Shown here in pieces: positions 52,146 through 63,548 of a stretch of DNA of 64,000 nucleotides. Position 1 is the stretch's first letter. Every line of letters begins with the position of its first letter. The notes beneath the pieces are model-generated. The model was not told where the DNA came from. It saw only the letters and a list, made by a program, of their open reading frames with translations, and made no database searches. Both the position numbers and the translations under genes were made by a program. Location of the stretch: assembly GCA_037179515.1 (NCBI GenBank), contig JAXCGZ010000126.1:55001-119000 (forward strand), written 5' to 3'. Source of the DNA: Halocaridina rubra. Lineage: Eukaryota > Arthropoda > Malacostraca > Decapoda > Atyidae.

Positions 52146-54348
52146 TATACTCTTAAAAATAGATACAGGGCTTTCTGCTTTGTTATGTACTTATAAAATA
52201 TGTTTTTACTTATCTTATATCTTTGGCATGCTGTGTCTATGTAAGGTTGTGGAATGTATCTATGCCCTTTATCATTGTTTCCTATGCAAATTTTTTTTTT
52301 TTTTACGCTAATTTCAATTTACCCGTCACTTCTGAGAACCTATCTTTGCATTATTCCAAGAACAAGGTGTATTAATATTAACATGCAAATAGTGTACAGT
52401 ATAAAAGATATACAGATTTACTGTACAGTAAACAAGTTAATGCACTCTATTATGCGGTGGGCAACAGGCATACACTGGGACATGCATGGTGGCGGGGAGC
52501 ACGAGGATGCAAACGTTTTCCTGCCTCCGTATCAGCTGATGCACCCTCGCACGCTATTTCCCTGACGTTATTATATCGAAAGTTTGCTTGCTGTTTGTTC
52601 TTAATGCTTTTTTTCCATTATCTTCATAATATTGATCGCATTAAGTGGGAGAAGAGGAGGAGGATGAGGGAGAACGAACCCCTATTGGCAAACGTTTTGC
52701 CGCTTCCGTATTAGCTGATGCTTATCACTATTCAGGCACAATATTTTACTCATAAAATATTTATTTACTAATTCTATTTGGGGCTTATCTAGTTTTCAAG
52801 ATTATAGTATGAATTATTAATATTCCTTGGTTCTAAACAAAATTCTATCTTTTTTACATATCGACCGTGCTGCACGAAATCTAAACGTAAACAAAGTCAG
52901 CTGAGAGAAAGAGAAAACTATACAATTCGTTACAAAGAAAACGTATATCAGGGAAACCCAAATGAAATATATATATTCTCTACAGGCTATTTCCCTGACG
53001 ATATTATATCGAAAGTTTGCTTGCTGTTTGTTCTTAATGCTTTTTTTCAATTTTCTTCATAATATTCAATCGTAAAAGCTGATGCACCCACGCACGCTAT
53101 TTCCCTGACGATATTATATCGAAAATTTGTTTGCTGTTTGTTTTGAAAAAAGCATTAAGAACAAACAGCAAACATATTTTCAATATAAAATCGTCAGGGA
53201 AATATCGTGTGAGGGTGATCAGCTGATACGGAAGTAGCAAAACGTTTGCTGATAGAGGTTCGTTCTCCCGCATCCTACTCCTCTTCTACCGCTTAATGCA
53301 ATCGGATATTATGAAGAAAATTGAAAAAAAGCATTAAGAACAAACAGCAAACATATTTTCAATATAATATCATCAGGGAAATAGCGTGTGAGGGTGATGA
53401 AGGTGCATCAGCTGATACAGAAGTAGCAAAACGTTTGCCGATAGAGGTTCGTCCTCCCGCATCCTACTCCTCTTCTACCGCTTAATGCGATTGGATAATA
53501 TGAAGAAAATTGAAAAAAGCATTAAGAACAAACAGCAAACATATTTTCAATATAATATCGTCAGGGAAATAGCGTGTGAGGGTGCATCAGCTGATACGGA
53601 AGTAGCAAAACGTTTGCCGATAGAGGCTCATTCTCCCACATCCTACTCCTCTTCTGCCGCTTAATGCGATCGAATATTATAAAGAAAATAGAAAATAAGC
53701 ATTAAGAACAAACAGGAAACATACTTTTGATATATCGTCAGGGAAATAGCGCGCGAGGGTTCATCAGCTGATACAGAAGTGACAAAACGTTTGCATCCTC
53801 GTCCTCACCGCCACCATCAGTGTTGCCAGAATATATGAATGAGAGAAATGATAAATATAAAAAATATACATGTAAGCTGGCAAGTTATTTCAAGTATCTT
53901 AAAGATGAAGTACATTTTTATTTAAATTACAGTACTACCATCTTGTAATTAATATATATCTTAAAATGTACCATACATTTGAAAACAAAAACATCCGCTT
54001 AATCTGGCAACACTGGCCACCATGCACATCCCAGTGTAAGCCTGTTGCCAACCACATAATAGAGTGCATTAATTCGTTTACTGCACAGTAAATCTGCATA
54101 TCTTTTATAAAGTACACTATTTGCATGTTAATATAAATAACTGTACGTCTTTCTGCTTTGTTATGTACTTATAAAATATGTTTTACTTTTCTTATATCTT
54201 TGGCATAGTGTGTCTATGGACGGTTGTGGAACGAGCTATGCCCTTTATCATTGTTTCCTATGGAAAATGACTCGTTTTTTCATGCGATTTTCCATTTACC
54301 CATCACTTTTGAGAACCCACCTCCGCGTTATTCTGAGAACTAGGTGTA

Positions 54349-54543
54349 GTCTTCATATGATAATTGCAATATTTTGAAGAGATAAAGATATTAACAATTT
54401 TGAGAAGCTTATCTAAAGATAATTATTGTTACTAATTATTCATTGTCTTGAAGTTTATAATTACGATTTTGCTAATTTAGATAATCTGTAAATTAAAATA
54501 ATGATATTTAAACTCCTTTTATATCACTTAAGAAAGGATAATC
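54349..54543 (+). mobile_element. LTR-D internal fragment, left of LTR-C
   Basis: GCTTATCTAAAGATAATTATTG onward is collinear with 57860-58030 inside LTR-C, and continues after LTR-C at 61379. This shows that LTR-C jumped into an older member of its own family. Confidence 0.75.
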
Positions 54544-55264
54544 TGTCGTATGACTTCCGCCATGCTGAAGCCAGAATCTGAAACTTGTAACAGATCTTGA
54601 GCGGAAACGGTTGGTCGAGGGCACGGATATTTTATTACAATGTTTGTAGAAAGTGCCAAGGAGATATATGACCGGAACCGTGAGACTTAGGATCTGGCAT
54701 TGAGAAGGGCAAGAAAGGACAGGAAGTTAGCCATTTCCTAAACCTCAAGAAATATAAACAGGTGTTTCGTACGCAGGTACACGCCCAGGAGAGATGCCCA
54801 ATAACTCCTCCCCGGAAGTAGGTGGGATTCCACTTTGAACCTGGCGCTGATTAGCTGGACTAGATCTGACTGATTTCATTGGAGAATTGGATGTTAAGCC
54901 ACGCCCTGCCCCTGGGGGTATTTAAAGAGCCACCCAGGGCAGGGACAGTTAGTTAGAACCTTGCCAGGGGCACGAATAGATCATAGATTGTGATAGTCAT
55001 AGGGTGGGGGCATTGGGGCATTGAGGCGTCGGATGTGTTGTACTCTAGAATAAATATAAGTAAAGGAACTACTGCTTGTCCATTCTTACCTTGTACCCAT
55101 CAGGTACTAATATTTATAACCTAATAAACCACGCTACCATAATTATAAGTTTATATACGTAGGAGGAAAAGCCCTACGTCAGTGGTGTCATTAGATGGGA
55201 TAAACAAAACCAATACGTCAGTGGTGACGCTCGGTGAGATGGAATAATAAAAACCTCCACGTCA
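54544..55264 (+). repeat. 5' LTR of LTR-C
   Basis: 721 bp. A TATTTAAAG box near 54919, in a CCCCTGGGGG context, is a good promoter candidate, and AATAAATA near 55051 a polyadenylation candidate. It ends CCACGTCA, followed by GTGGTGGCAGTGCGG as the presumed primer-binding site. Confidence 0.93.
54905..54935 (+). promoter_or_regulatory. Probable LTR promoter (TATA box)
   Basis: TATTTAAAG lies about 130 bases before the AATAAA signal, preceded by a CCCCTGGGGG palindrome. The same block occurs in the 3' LTR at 61028. Confidence 0.55.
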
Positions 55265-55281
55265 GTGGTGGCAGTGCGGTA
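55265..55281 (+). other. Presumed primer-binding site of LTR-C
   Basis: GTGGTGGCAGTGCGG directly follows the LTR. LTR-B has TTGGTGGCATACTGTGG at the same place. The matching tRNA was not determined. Confidence 0.5.
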
Positions 55282-55395
55282 CGATCATCACGCCTGGAAT
55301 ACATACAAAGAGACTCTCATATCAGAAGAAACCAGTGCAAAGAAAAGAAAATAAGAACGGCAAAAGCAGAAATCCAACATCTCCCAATTCAAGAA

Positions 55396-55977
55396 ATGAG
55401 TGACGAGGCCAAACACCGGAGAATTCTCGAACTGGAGGAGCACGTGTGGCGCCTACAAACTCCTGCCGACGCCGCTCCGTCGAGAAGGAACTTGGCCGAC
55501 GCCGACAGTGAAACCGACGCCTCAAACATCGACGAACAGCTGGCCGCTCCGAACCCCGTGGTGAGACAGGGAACGCAGCAGGCCCAGCCCCCACCCTGTG
55601 CCCTGGTTGTAAAGACGCCTCGAGTCAAGAATTCACTTTTATACCTCGACGGCGCAAATATAAAAGACCGCGAATGTCCGTCCATAATTCCCGCGACCGA
55701 CTTCCTGAAATACTTGGGTCTGCGGATGAGAAGTGACGAGTGGTCAAATAGAGAATATTATAAAACTTTGAAGGAACTATTTCTAAGATATTTCTTAGTA
55801 AGCCGAAGTGTGACCGGAGCATTGAGTGAAAATGCCCATTACAAGAGGTATAAGTTGCCGGATCCGACCAAGAAGACGGCGATTCGACGATTTTACTCGA
55901 AGAGAAGAAGGAAAACCCGCTCCTTCCTTGCCTTCTGCCACGAAGTTTTCCAGGACCACCTCCTTAAAATAAGCTAA
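55396..55977 (+). CDS. LTR-C orphan ORF, 193 residues, unknown function
   Basis: The first ATG in a frame that stays open from within the LTR. Residues 1-30 (MSDEAKHRRILELEEHVWRL) look helical. Residues 30-80 are low-complexity and acidic (DADSETDASNIDEQ, then Pro/Gln-rich). Residues 80-193 look folded (LLYLDGANIKDRECPSIIPA, FLKYLGLRMRSDEWSNREYY, YFLVSRSVTGALSENAHYKR). It ends with a basic stretch (RRFYSKRRRKTR) and FCHEVFQDHLLKIS. Codon use is more GC-rich than its surroundings. I recognise no gag, zinc-knuckle, protease or nucleic-acid enzyme motif. It could be a reduced gag or a captured host domain; the position right after the primer site favours a gag-like role. There is no direct evidence of function. 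Confidence 0.6.
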   Translation: MSDEAKHRRILELEEHVWRLQTPADAAPSRRNLADADSETDASNIDEQLAAPNPVVRQGTQQAQPPPCALVVKTPRVKNSLLYLDGANIKDRECPSIIPATDFLKYLGLRMRSDEWSNREYYKTLKELFLRYFLVSRSVTGALSENAHYKRYKLPDPTKKTAIRRFYSKRRRKTRSFLAFCHEVFQDHLLKIS

Positions 55978-58900
55978 GTACTTGTGATCTGTATCCAGTG
56001 AGTAATGGGACAATTAGTAAAAGAAATTGAGGTCGGTGGACGCCGCCATTTTATCTTGTAGTTATGCTTTGACTCAGCCAACCCGCTTATAAGGGGTGTG
56101 GCGCTTAATAAGTTGATAAAAGTAGAATTTCTGTACCCATTACTAACATGGATAATTTGTACTAATAGCTATAAGCAGTAATAAACTCCGTTTTTGTTAT
56201 AATTTGAGTAATATAAAGAATTTGCGTTGGAAGTGTGTTCCATTTATTTGTATTAATGCTTAGATTGAATTTTAAGAACGCGAATGTATCGATTTTTAAT
56301 TGAAAAAATTTAATGCGCGTGAAATCACTGTTACAGTATATTAATTTCTTAAGTGTAAGAATTACAGTGAGTAATATACTTGAATCTGCTTTTAAGGTTT
56401 TACTTAGAACACGTGTGGTTTTCGAGAAAGGAATGCGGAAGTGACCATTCGATCTCCCAACCTCGTTATTGTAAATCCGTAGTAATTGTACTGATCCTTG
56501 ATATTTAATGTACGTGAAATCATTGTTATATAAATTTCTTAAAGCGTAAGAAATAGAGTGTTACGATTGCGCCTGTTTTTAAGTTTTTTTTCTTTTTTTT
56601 GTTTGTTTTTATCCGCGGGAGTAATGTTTTAGCGAGAGAAAGACATAAACGACAGATCGTTCTTTTTGTGTTATGATGATGGGGAATTAATATTACGATA
56701 CGTGTGTGGCATGTTTTTTTTGAAGAATAAGAAATTTCGTGATATTAGTTAGAGATGAGTTTTTTTATTTCACGCTATGCAGGTGAAAGTAAGAGTAAAT
56801 TAGAGTAGTTTGTGCTGTCCTAGAATAGGGAAGGTTTTTCAGTGTCACCCAAACGTAGCTTCAAGGGAGTAGAATGTTTGTTTGTTCGTTAGAATGGGAC
56901 CTAGGACTGGTGAGGAAGTCTGTGACCGCACGGCTCAGCCGAGATTTCACCTTTACTCTTCTTCAGAGAGACCGGGAAAGGAAAACCAACATGTTGTAAA
57001 TAAAAAGGGAATTTTACAGAACGGGGATGACTGTCTTGAAAGTGATGTAGCGAATGTGACAGCGAGTGAGTATGAATGACTGGGGGTATAATGGGGGGTT
57101 GCTCTAGGGGGTGAAATCGCGGAAAGCACCGTTAGGAAGCATGATTGGGGAGTCTGCGAGGATCGTTCCCCTGCTCCGCCAGGTCCTTCTGCATGCCATA
57201 TCAGAGTGTATTTAAGGGAGGTGATGCGCTGTTGCAATATCTAGTGAGGGATATGGATGAGAAGGTAATTCTCCACCTGCCCAGATATGGTTGAAATGCC
57301 GAGTTTGTTTTATTTTTGTTTTGTCCCCTACTCCGCCATTGAGATTATTATTCGATTTCCGAGAGATTCCAAGATAGATGTTACGTGATAAAGGACGTGA
57401 ATCTATGAATGATTCTTTATTTTCTTTGCTAGCTGCAGTATATACATTATTTGTCTGAAGAGATATGTTAGATTGATAAAGTAAAACTTTGCGAGTTTTA
57501 GCCATGATAATGTTTTATCAAAATTATTTCGGCTTGGTCATAAAGAAAGAGTGAGAGCTGACACGAAATGACAACAAGAATGTTACACAGCTGTATCCCG
57601 TATTTGAGAGAGCAGATATAAGTCAAATTCGAGATAGTAAAAGAAGATATATATTTTATGTTTGAATTGTTTATGTACAACTCCGTACGAGATTTTGAAG
57701 TTTAAGCAAAATGCATTCCTTACTGTTGATAATGAAATATACTTTTTGTTTTTATTAATGCATACACAGAGATAGACTTTTTATATTCTTAGATACCCGT
57801 TTTTGTTATAGTTCTTTTTGTATTGAAGAAATCTTTAAAATCTTACTTAAAGGATTCTGAAAAGATTATCTAGAGATAACCATGGTTAATCCCTAGCATT
57901 TTCATGAATTTTAGATTACAATCGGGCTAATTAGAGATAATTGAGATTATTAGAGATTATTTGCTGAGTTTTAAAGTTAAAATTAATGACACTTGAGTCC
58001 TTTTTAAGAAGTTGTTAAGAAAAGGATATTTGTGCTTTTGTTGATCGTAGTAAAGATATTGTCACATATGATTTTGGTCTTTTGCTTTAATTTCATCAGT
58101 GTGTGTGTGCTTCGACTTAACCCTCTGATTTATAGCATGAAAAGAGAGAGATTGTCATTATAGACAAGGATGTGTATGCTGTTACAGTAAAGTCCATATC
58201 AAGATTAAACAGAAAGGAATGGATTTATGCTTCGACAGTTTTGCAGTTGTACACTAAGTTCTTTTTGCTTCGTTTTTTTTGTTAATCAGGAATGAGAATA
58301 GCCGCTGACAATAAACATAAGACTCTATCGATAGTCATTGCTAACGTTTGATCACGTTCATTTGTTTATTTATTTTATTATTAGGGATACTCTGCGACAC
58401 TTTTTATTTTCAGTACAAGTTAAAAGGAAGAGGCCCGTCTCAGCTGACACAGACTGGAAACCGCAACGTATTTCACGGTCGCCCAGTCTCTCTCTCTCTC
58501 TCTCTCTCTTCTACCTTTCACTCGACTCTGAAACTGACAGAGGCCTCTCCTGCTGCTAACAGAACGTTGCCGTCTTTGATTTTTTTTGTGTGTTTTTTTC
58601 CAGCGAAGCTAGGCGATAATTGTGCCTACATTTTATTGCAGTCAATAGATTGTTGCATGCTGTTATTGCATAAATACTGATAAGACATCGGTAGTACCGC
58701 CATTTGCATAAATAATTTTTGCCACATGTCGCAACTGTTTAGAGAATAGATAGAACTCCCATTGACAAATTGTGGAGCCAGCAAGTTGCCACTTATGCTA
58801 TATATATATACATTGGTTATGACAGCAGGAATTTAAATATTAAAAGAGACTGTGTTGGAATGAGCATCACTATGAAATATAAGTATAGAACTCTGTTCTT

Positions 58901-59810
58901 ACTTCTGAATATCAGTCTCCATTGTATATATATTGATATTTTTGATTTAGTATATTTATTTTTATTGTTTATTATTCTTATTTTTAGATCATGATTATTA
59001 GTAATGTTATTATGTTGACTGATATCGTTGCTATCTCTCAATGGCCTGTTGCTAATTATTATTTTGAAAGGAAATCAGCAGTAACTTGATGATTTGTATC
59101 TTTTATCTGAATTCATACTTGATGTTACTGTAGCCACCGCTAATAAGAATGTTTCTTTAGTGGCTTTTCTCAGCATTTAATGATTATTCTTTTTGACATT
59201 TATAGTAGAGTAATGCTATGTAGCAGTTGCTAAGTCCTAAGTATCTTGGAATAATAATCTAGTTGTGTAGACACATACCTTCCATTACCACCCTATTCCT
59301 AGGCAGCCCCGACCTGCAAGTTCTAAAAGTCTTTAGATTTTGTCCGTCAGACAAGTCCCTAATGCCCATTGAATAGAGATTGCAATCACTGGCAGTTGCA
59401 GGGGAGGCAAAGTATAGCCTCGATTACCAACGTATGGCCATTGTTGGTACCCTGAAGTCATAGGGAACCTTTCTTACAACTGTAGTAGTGACATAGGTTC
59501 AAACTTTCATCCCGCGTTCTACTTCGAAGGTACGTGTGAGAGGACCGTACAGGAAGAGTAACGCTGTGACGTTGCAGGTCTCCTGCGTGGTGGTCTTAGT
59601 CAAGATCGGCCGAGGGCGGGACGAGAAAGCCGGGCTGGAAGGATTCGCGGGATGGGGCCCAGTCCTTGTCCTTTTTGTTTTGCCTAACCGAGTAACGGAG
59701 ATATGGCAACAAACCTGGGCCTGCAGCGAGGACGGCGAGGGAGTGAAAGCGAAAGAATCCCCGAGGGAAACCGGGGAATCGCACCTAGCAAGAATTCATG
59801 AGCAAGGGAC
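55978..59810 (+). other. LTR-C interior without recognisable genes
   Basis: AT-rich sequence with scattered short frames and no recognised motif. 57830-59520 is shared with LTR-A and LTR-D, including GGCAGCCCCGACCTGCAA after a C/T-rich ...CAG at 59303 that resembles a splice acceptor. A GC-richer patch at 59500-59800 holds a 111-codon frame (59536-59871) without known motifs. Confidence 0.6.
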
Positions 59811-60037
59811 AGAGAAAACGAAAGTCATCCTGGACAGAGAAAGTAAAAGTCGTCATAGACAGAGAAAGTAAAAGTCGTCCTAGACAGAGAAAACGAAAGT
59901 CGTCCTGGACAGAGAAAGTAAAAGTCGTCCTAGACAGAGAAAGTAAAAGTCGTCCTAGACAGAGAGAACGAAAGTCGTCCTAGACAGAGAAAGTAAAAGT
60001 CGTCCTAGACAGAGAAAGTAAAAGTCGTCCTATCCAT
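59811..60037 (+). repeat. 25-bp minisatellite in LTR-C
   Basis: About nine units of GTCGTCCTAGACAGAGAAAG plus TAAAA, some with AACGA instead of AGTAA. 60038-60640 after it is AT-rich with nothing recognised. Confidence 0.92.
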
Positions 60038-60639
60038 TGGTCTCTGAATAGTAATATAATATGAAAGTAAAACATGTTTTGTTTCAGGAGTAGTTTTTAA
60101 GGCTTAATTTTAAGACAAATCAATGCCCCTAATAATGATAGGAATAGAATTTCTGAAGGTAAGGTCTCTTATAGAAATTACTGTTGATGTTATAGTCTAT
60201 TGCATTTTACATGTTTATACATGCTAATACTCTACTCAATTGTTTGCTAATGTTCTAAATGAGTCATAATCCTACTGTAATTAACTCAATTTTGTCTTTT
60301 AAAGAAACGAGAGAAGTAGATGAATTAATGTTTTGATTTAAACTGACCTTTTGATCTTAATTAATGTTCAATATTAGTTTCACACTGGAATTATGTTGTT
60401 TAAATATAAGAATATGTTTGTATTTCAGATTTCCAACAAGGAAATAGACCCTGCATGCTCTAGTTGTCTGTAAAAGTACTCTATATATGTTATGTTTGTG
60501 TAATTTGTATAGGAATTCTGAGAAAATAGCTTAAATAATTCGGCCCCATTTCTATTGTAAACTAATGTTAGCTAGGATATGTCCAAGAGCTCCCGGAAAA
60601 TTAGCCCATGCTTCGACTGAAATAAGAGATATTTCAGTT

Positions 60640-60653
60640 TTGGTTGGGAGGGA
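60640..60653 (+). other. Presumed polypurine tract of LTR-C
   Basis: GGTTGGGAGGGA immediately before the 3' LTR start; LTR-B has GGTGGTAGGGAG at the same place. It is the likely primer for plus-strand synthesis. Confidence 0.65.
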
Positions 60654-61374
60654 TGTCGTATGACTTCCGCCATGCTGAAGCCAGAATCTGAAACTTGTAA
60701 CAGATCTTGAGCGGAAACGGTTGGTCGAGGGCACGGATATTTTATTACAATGTTTGTAGAAAGTGCCAAGGAGATATATGACCGGAACCGTGAGACTTAG
60801 GATCTGGCATTGAGAAGGGCAAGAAAGGACAGGAAGTTAGCCATTTCCTAAACCTCAAGAAATATAAACAGGTGTTTCGTACGCAGGTACACGCCCAGGA
60901 GAGATGCCCAATAACTCCTCCCCGGAAGTAGGTGGGATTCCACTTTGAACCTGGCGCTGATTAGCTGGACTAGATCTGACTGATTTCATTGGAGAATTGG
61001 ATGTTAAGCCACGCCCTGCCCCTGGGGGTATTTAAAGAGCCACCCAGGGCAGGGACAGTTAGTTAGAACCTTGCCAGGGGCACGAATAGATCATAGATTG
61101 TGATAGTCATAGGGTGGGGGCATTGGGGCATTGAGGCGTCGGATGTGTTGTACTCTAGAATAAATATAAGTAAAGGAACTACTGCTTGTCCATTCTTACC
61201 TTGTACCCATCAGGTACTAATATTTATAACCTAATAAACCACGCTACCATAATTATAAGTTTATATACATAGGAGGAAAAGCCCTACGTCAGTGGTGTCA
61301 TTAGATGGGATAAACAAAACCAATACGTCAGTGGTGACGCTCGGTGAGATGGAATAATAAAAACCTCCACGTCA
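60654..61374 (+). repeat. 3' LTR of LTR-C
   Basis: 721 bp, near identical to the 5' copy; followed by the AATC target duplication and the rest of LTR-D. Confidence 0.93.
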
Positions 61375-61378
61375 AATC

Positions 61379-63548
61379 GTTAACTTTGCTGATTGAAAAA
61401 AACAAATAAAATAAATAATAAATAAATAAAATAAGAATTCTCTTGAAATATCAACTTTTAGTGAAATATTTTTAATTAACAGTGCTTGTTAAGCTTTCCA
61501 AGAGTGTCATATTTTATTGACAGTAATTATTACACAGTTTGTAGTATTTTGTTTAAATTCTGTTGGAGGTATGTTTGACTTATGGTATGCGTGCGCTTCA
61601 ACTCGACCCTCTGATCTATAGAAAAAGAAAAGAAAAAAGTATGTGTATGTACATTTCACTAGTGGTTTTGCAATGTTAAACAGAAAAGGAATGAATTTAT
61701 GAATTGCCTTAGCTTAATTTGTATACCAAATTATTTTTTGTGTTCTTAAAAAAAGTTAGTAAACAAAATTTTGCTTAACAGAAAGTTTAACAAAAAAAAA
61801 AACCTTTGCAAGACTTACTAGTAGTGAATATAGCGTGAAGGGTAGTTACTGTATAAACACGTTCTCTATATTTTTCTATTAGTAATCGAATGCATGAAGG
61901 CAAGTTCTTATAATATGTTGACTATAAGTAATTTGATTGTTGATTTTTAAATTTTTTGATAAATAACTTTATGATAAAAGTGACCTAGCTCCATTATTTT
62001 TTATGAGTTTTTGCATATTAATGTTACACTGATAAGACAGAATTTGAATTGAATAGTAATGGAGAGTTGTCTGCCACATATTTTGACTGTCTTCTAAGGA
62101 AAGCTGAGTTACCACAGATAGCGAGCAACAGGGAGGTTGGTGGTTATGCTACTATATATTGTGACAGCAGGAATTCGAAAATAGTAAAAGAAACTGGCCA
62201 AAAGAATTTAATTTGAAGTAAGCATTATTATGAAATGCAATTACTGTACATAACTTTTGTTCTTGCCTCAAAATGCTATAATCACTTATTATTACTGTTA
62301 TTCTTATTTATTGTAATTATTATTAGTATTTTTATTATGGCTGCTGTTGTTGCTATCACTTCATTGTCCTTCTTGCTAATTATCATATTCATTATATTTT
62401 CAATAGTAACACAATGATTAGCATTTTTATTTTGAATTCTTACCACTGTGTTACTGTAGTCACGGCTAATAAGAGCATTTCTTTGGTGGGTGTCCTTCTC
62501 AGCATTTCAAGACTTCTTTTTGGTATTTATAGCACTAATGTCTTGTAGATATGCTCTATCAGTTACTCAGCTACGTCCTACGTATCTTGTAATAATGATC
62601 TAAATGGTGTAGACAAATATTAACAACTACTACTCTATTTTCAGGCAGCTCCGACCTGCAATTTCGAAATTTTTTTCCATTTTACCCTTTGGAGAGTTTG
62701 CAAGCGCTTGTAGATACAAGGGAAGCGCAGTATCCCCTTTGTGTGCTTACATATGGCCATTGTTCGTACCCAGAGGTGATATCTAGTCTTTCCTGTATTT
62801 ATAATAGCGACATTAGGCTCTGTTTTCCAGGTCTTGAATCTATTCTGGGCTATTCTAATTGCAGAATTTCAGTTTGAGAGGGAGATCCACAAGTGAGGGT
62901 TAGGTGTCGTGAGAGGAAAAATGGTGTTAGGACAGCCTCAAAGTCGAATCAACGCGGGGGAGGAGGGACACACTTCCAATGTCCGATGGCTCCCGACGTA
63001 GGGTTGAGGGTCATACGTTGTTACAACCCAGACCTATCTTACAGCATAGAAGTGAGGGGATGACGGAAAAAGGCCTGGGGTCGGCCCAGTACTTAGCGAT
63101 ACCCCAAAAAGAGGGACTCCATATGGGGACAAAGGGAATGTGGGAACGCAAAAGAAGTGAAAAATTTAGATGAAATAAGAAAAGGATATAGAAAATTCCT
63201 AATAAGATAAAAGTAAGTGAGAGAGAGACATTTCCCATAGAATAACACATAACAGAGGAAACTGAAAATTCCCCACTTTTCTTTTATATGAAAAATTTTG
63301 ATGAAATAAAAAAGGATATGGAAAATTCCTAATAAGATAAAAGTAAGTGAGAGAGAGACATTTCCCATACAATAAAACATAACAGAGGGAACTGAGAATT
63401 CCCCACTTTTCTTTTATATGAAAAATTTAGATGAAATAAAAAGGATATGAAAAATTCCTAATAAGATAAAAAATACTAAGCATGAGTTTTTTCCCTAGAT
63501 TATAAGATTGAAATTAAGAAAGCCTCAATGCCTCCTCTAGAAGTAGTA
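61379..63548 (+). mobile_element. LTR-D interior, right of LTR-C
   Basis: Continues the sequence broken at 54543. Collinear with LTR-A (34418-37229 and 42577-43380) and preserving the site into which Pao inserted there (GATACAAGGGAAGCGCAG at 62712). The end has three ~130-bp tandem units. It ends at the F2-i insertion. Confidence 0.8.
63159..63480 (+). repeat. 130-bp tandem repeat at the end of LTR-D
   Basis: Units start at 63159, 63290 and 63420 (GAAAAATTTAGATGAAATAA). Each has CCTAATAAGATAAAAGTAAG and GAGAGAGACATTTCCCATA; the third is partial. Confidence 0.92.

Larger units (their letters stand above)
48413..52369 (-). mobile_element. F2 element nested in f (copy g)
   Basis: Left border CACCATGCTCGCTTTTACC (the F2 right end, reversed), right border ATTCCAAGAACAAGGTG, flanked by TA. 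Host sequence resumes exactly: GACCTGTAGTTA before, TTAATATTAACATGCAAATA after. It carries reversed satellite units at 48590-49070 and 50440-50640 and is itself split by h and T9. Confidence 0.87.
54544..61374 (+). mobile_element. LTR-C, complete non-autonomous LTR retrotransposon
   Basis: Two 721-bp direct repeats (54544-55264, 60654-61374) start TGTCGTATGAC and end CTCCACGTCA. AATC flanks both sides (54540-54543, 61375-61378), a 4-bp target duplication. I found a single difference between the LTRs (TACGTAGG at 55156 against TACATAGG at 61266), so insertion was recent. The 5.4-kb interior has one ORF near the 5' end, a 25-bp minisatellite and long AT-rich stretches shared with LTR-A and LTR-D. 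No gag zinc knuckle, protease, RT or integrase motif is seen. Mobilisation would need proteins from another element. Confidence 0.9.
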
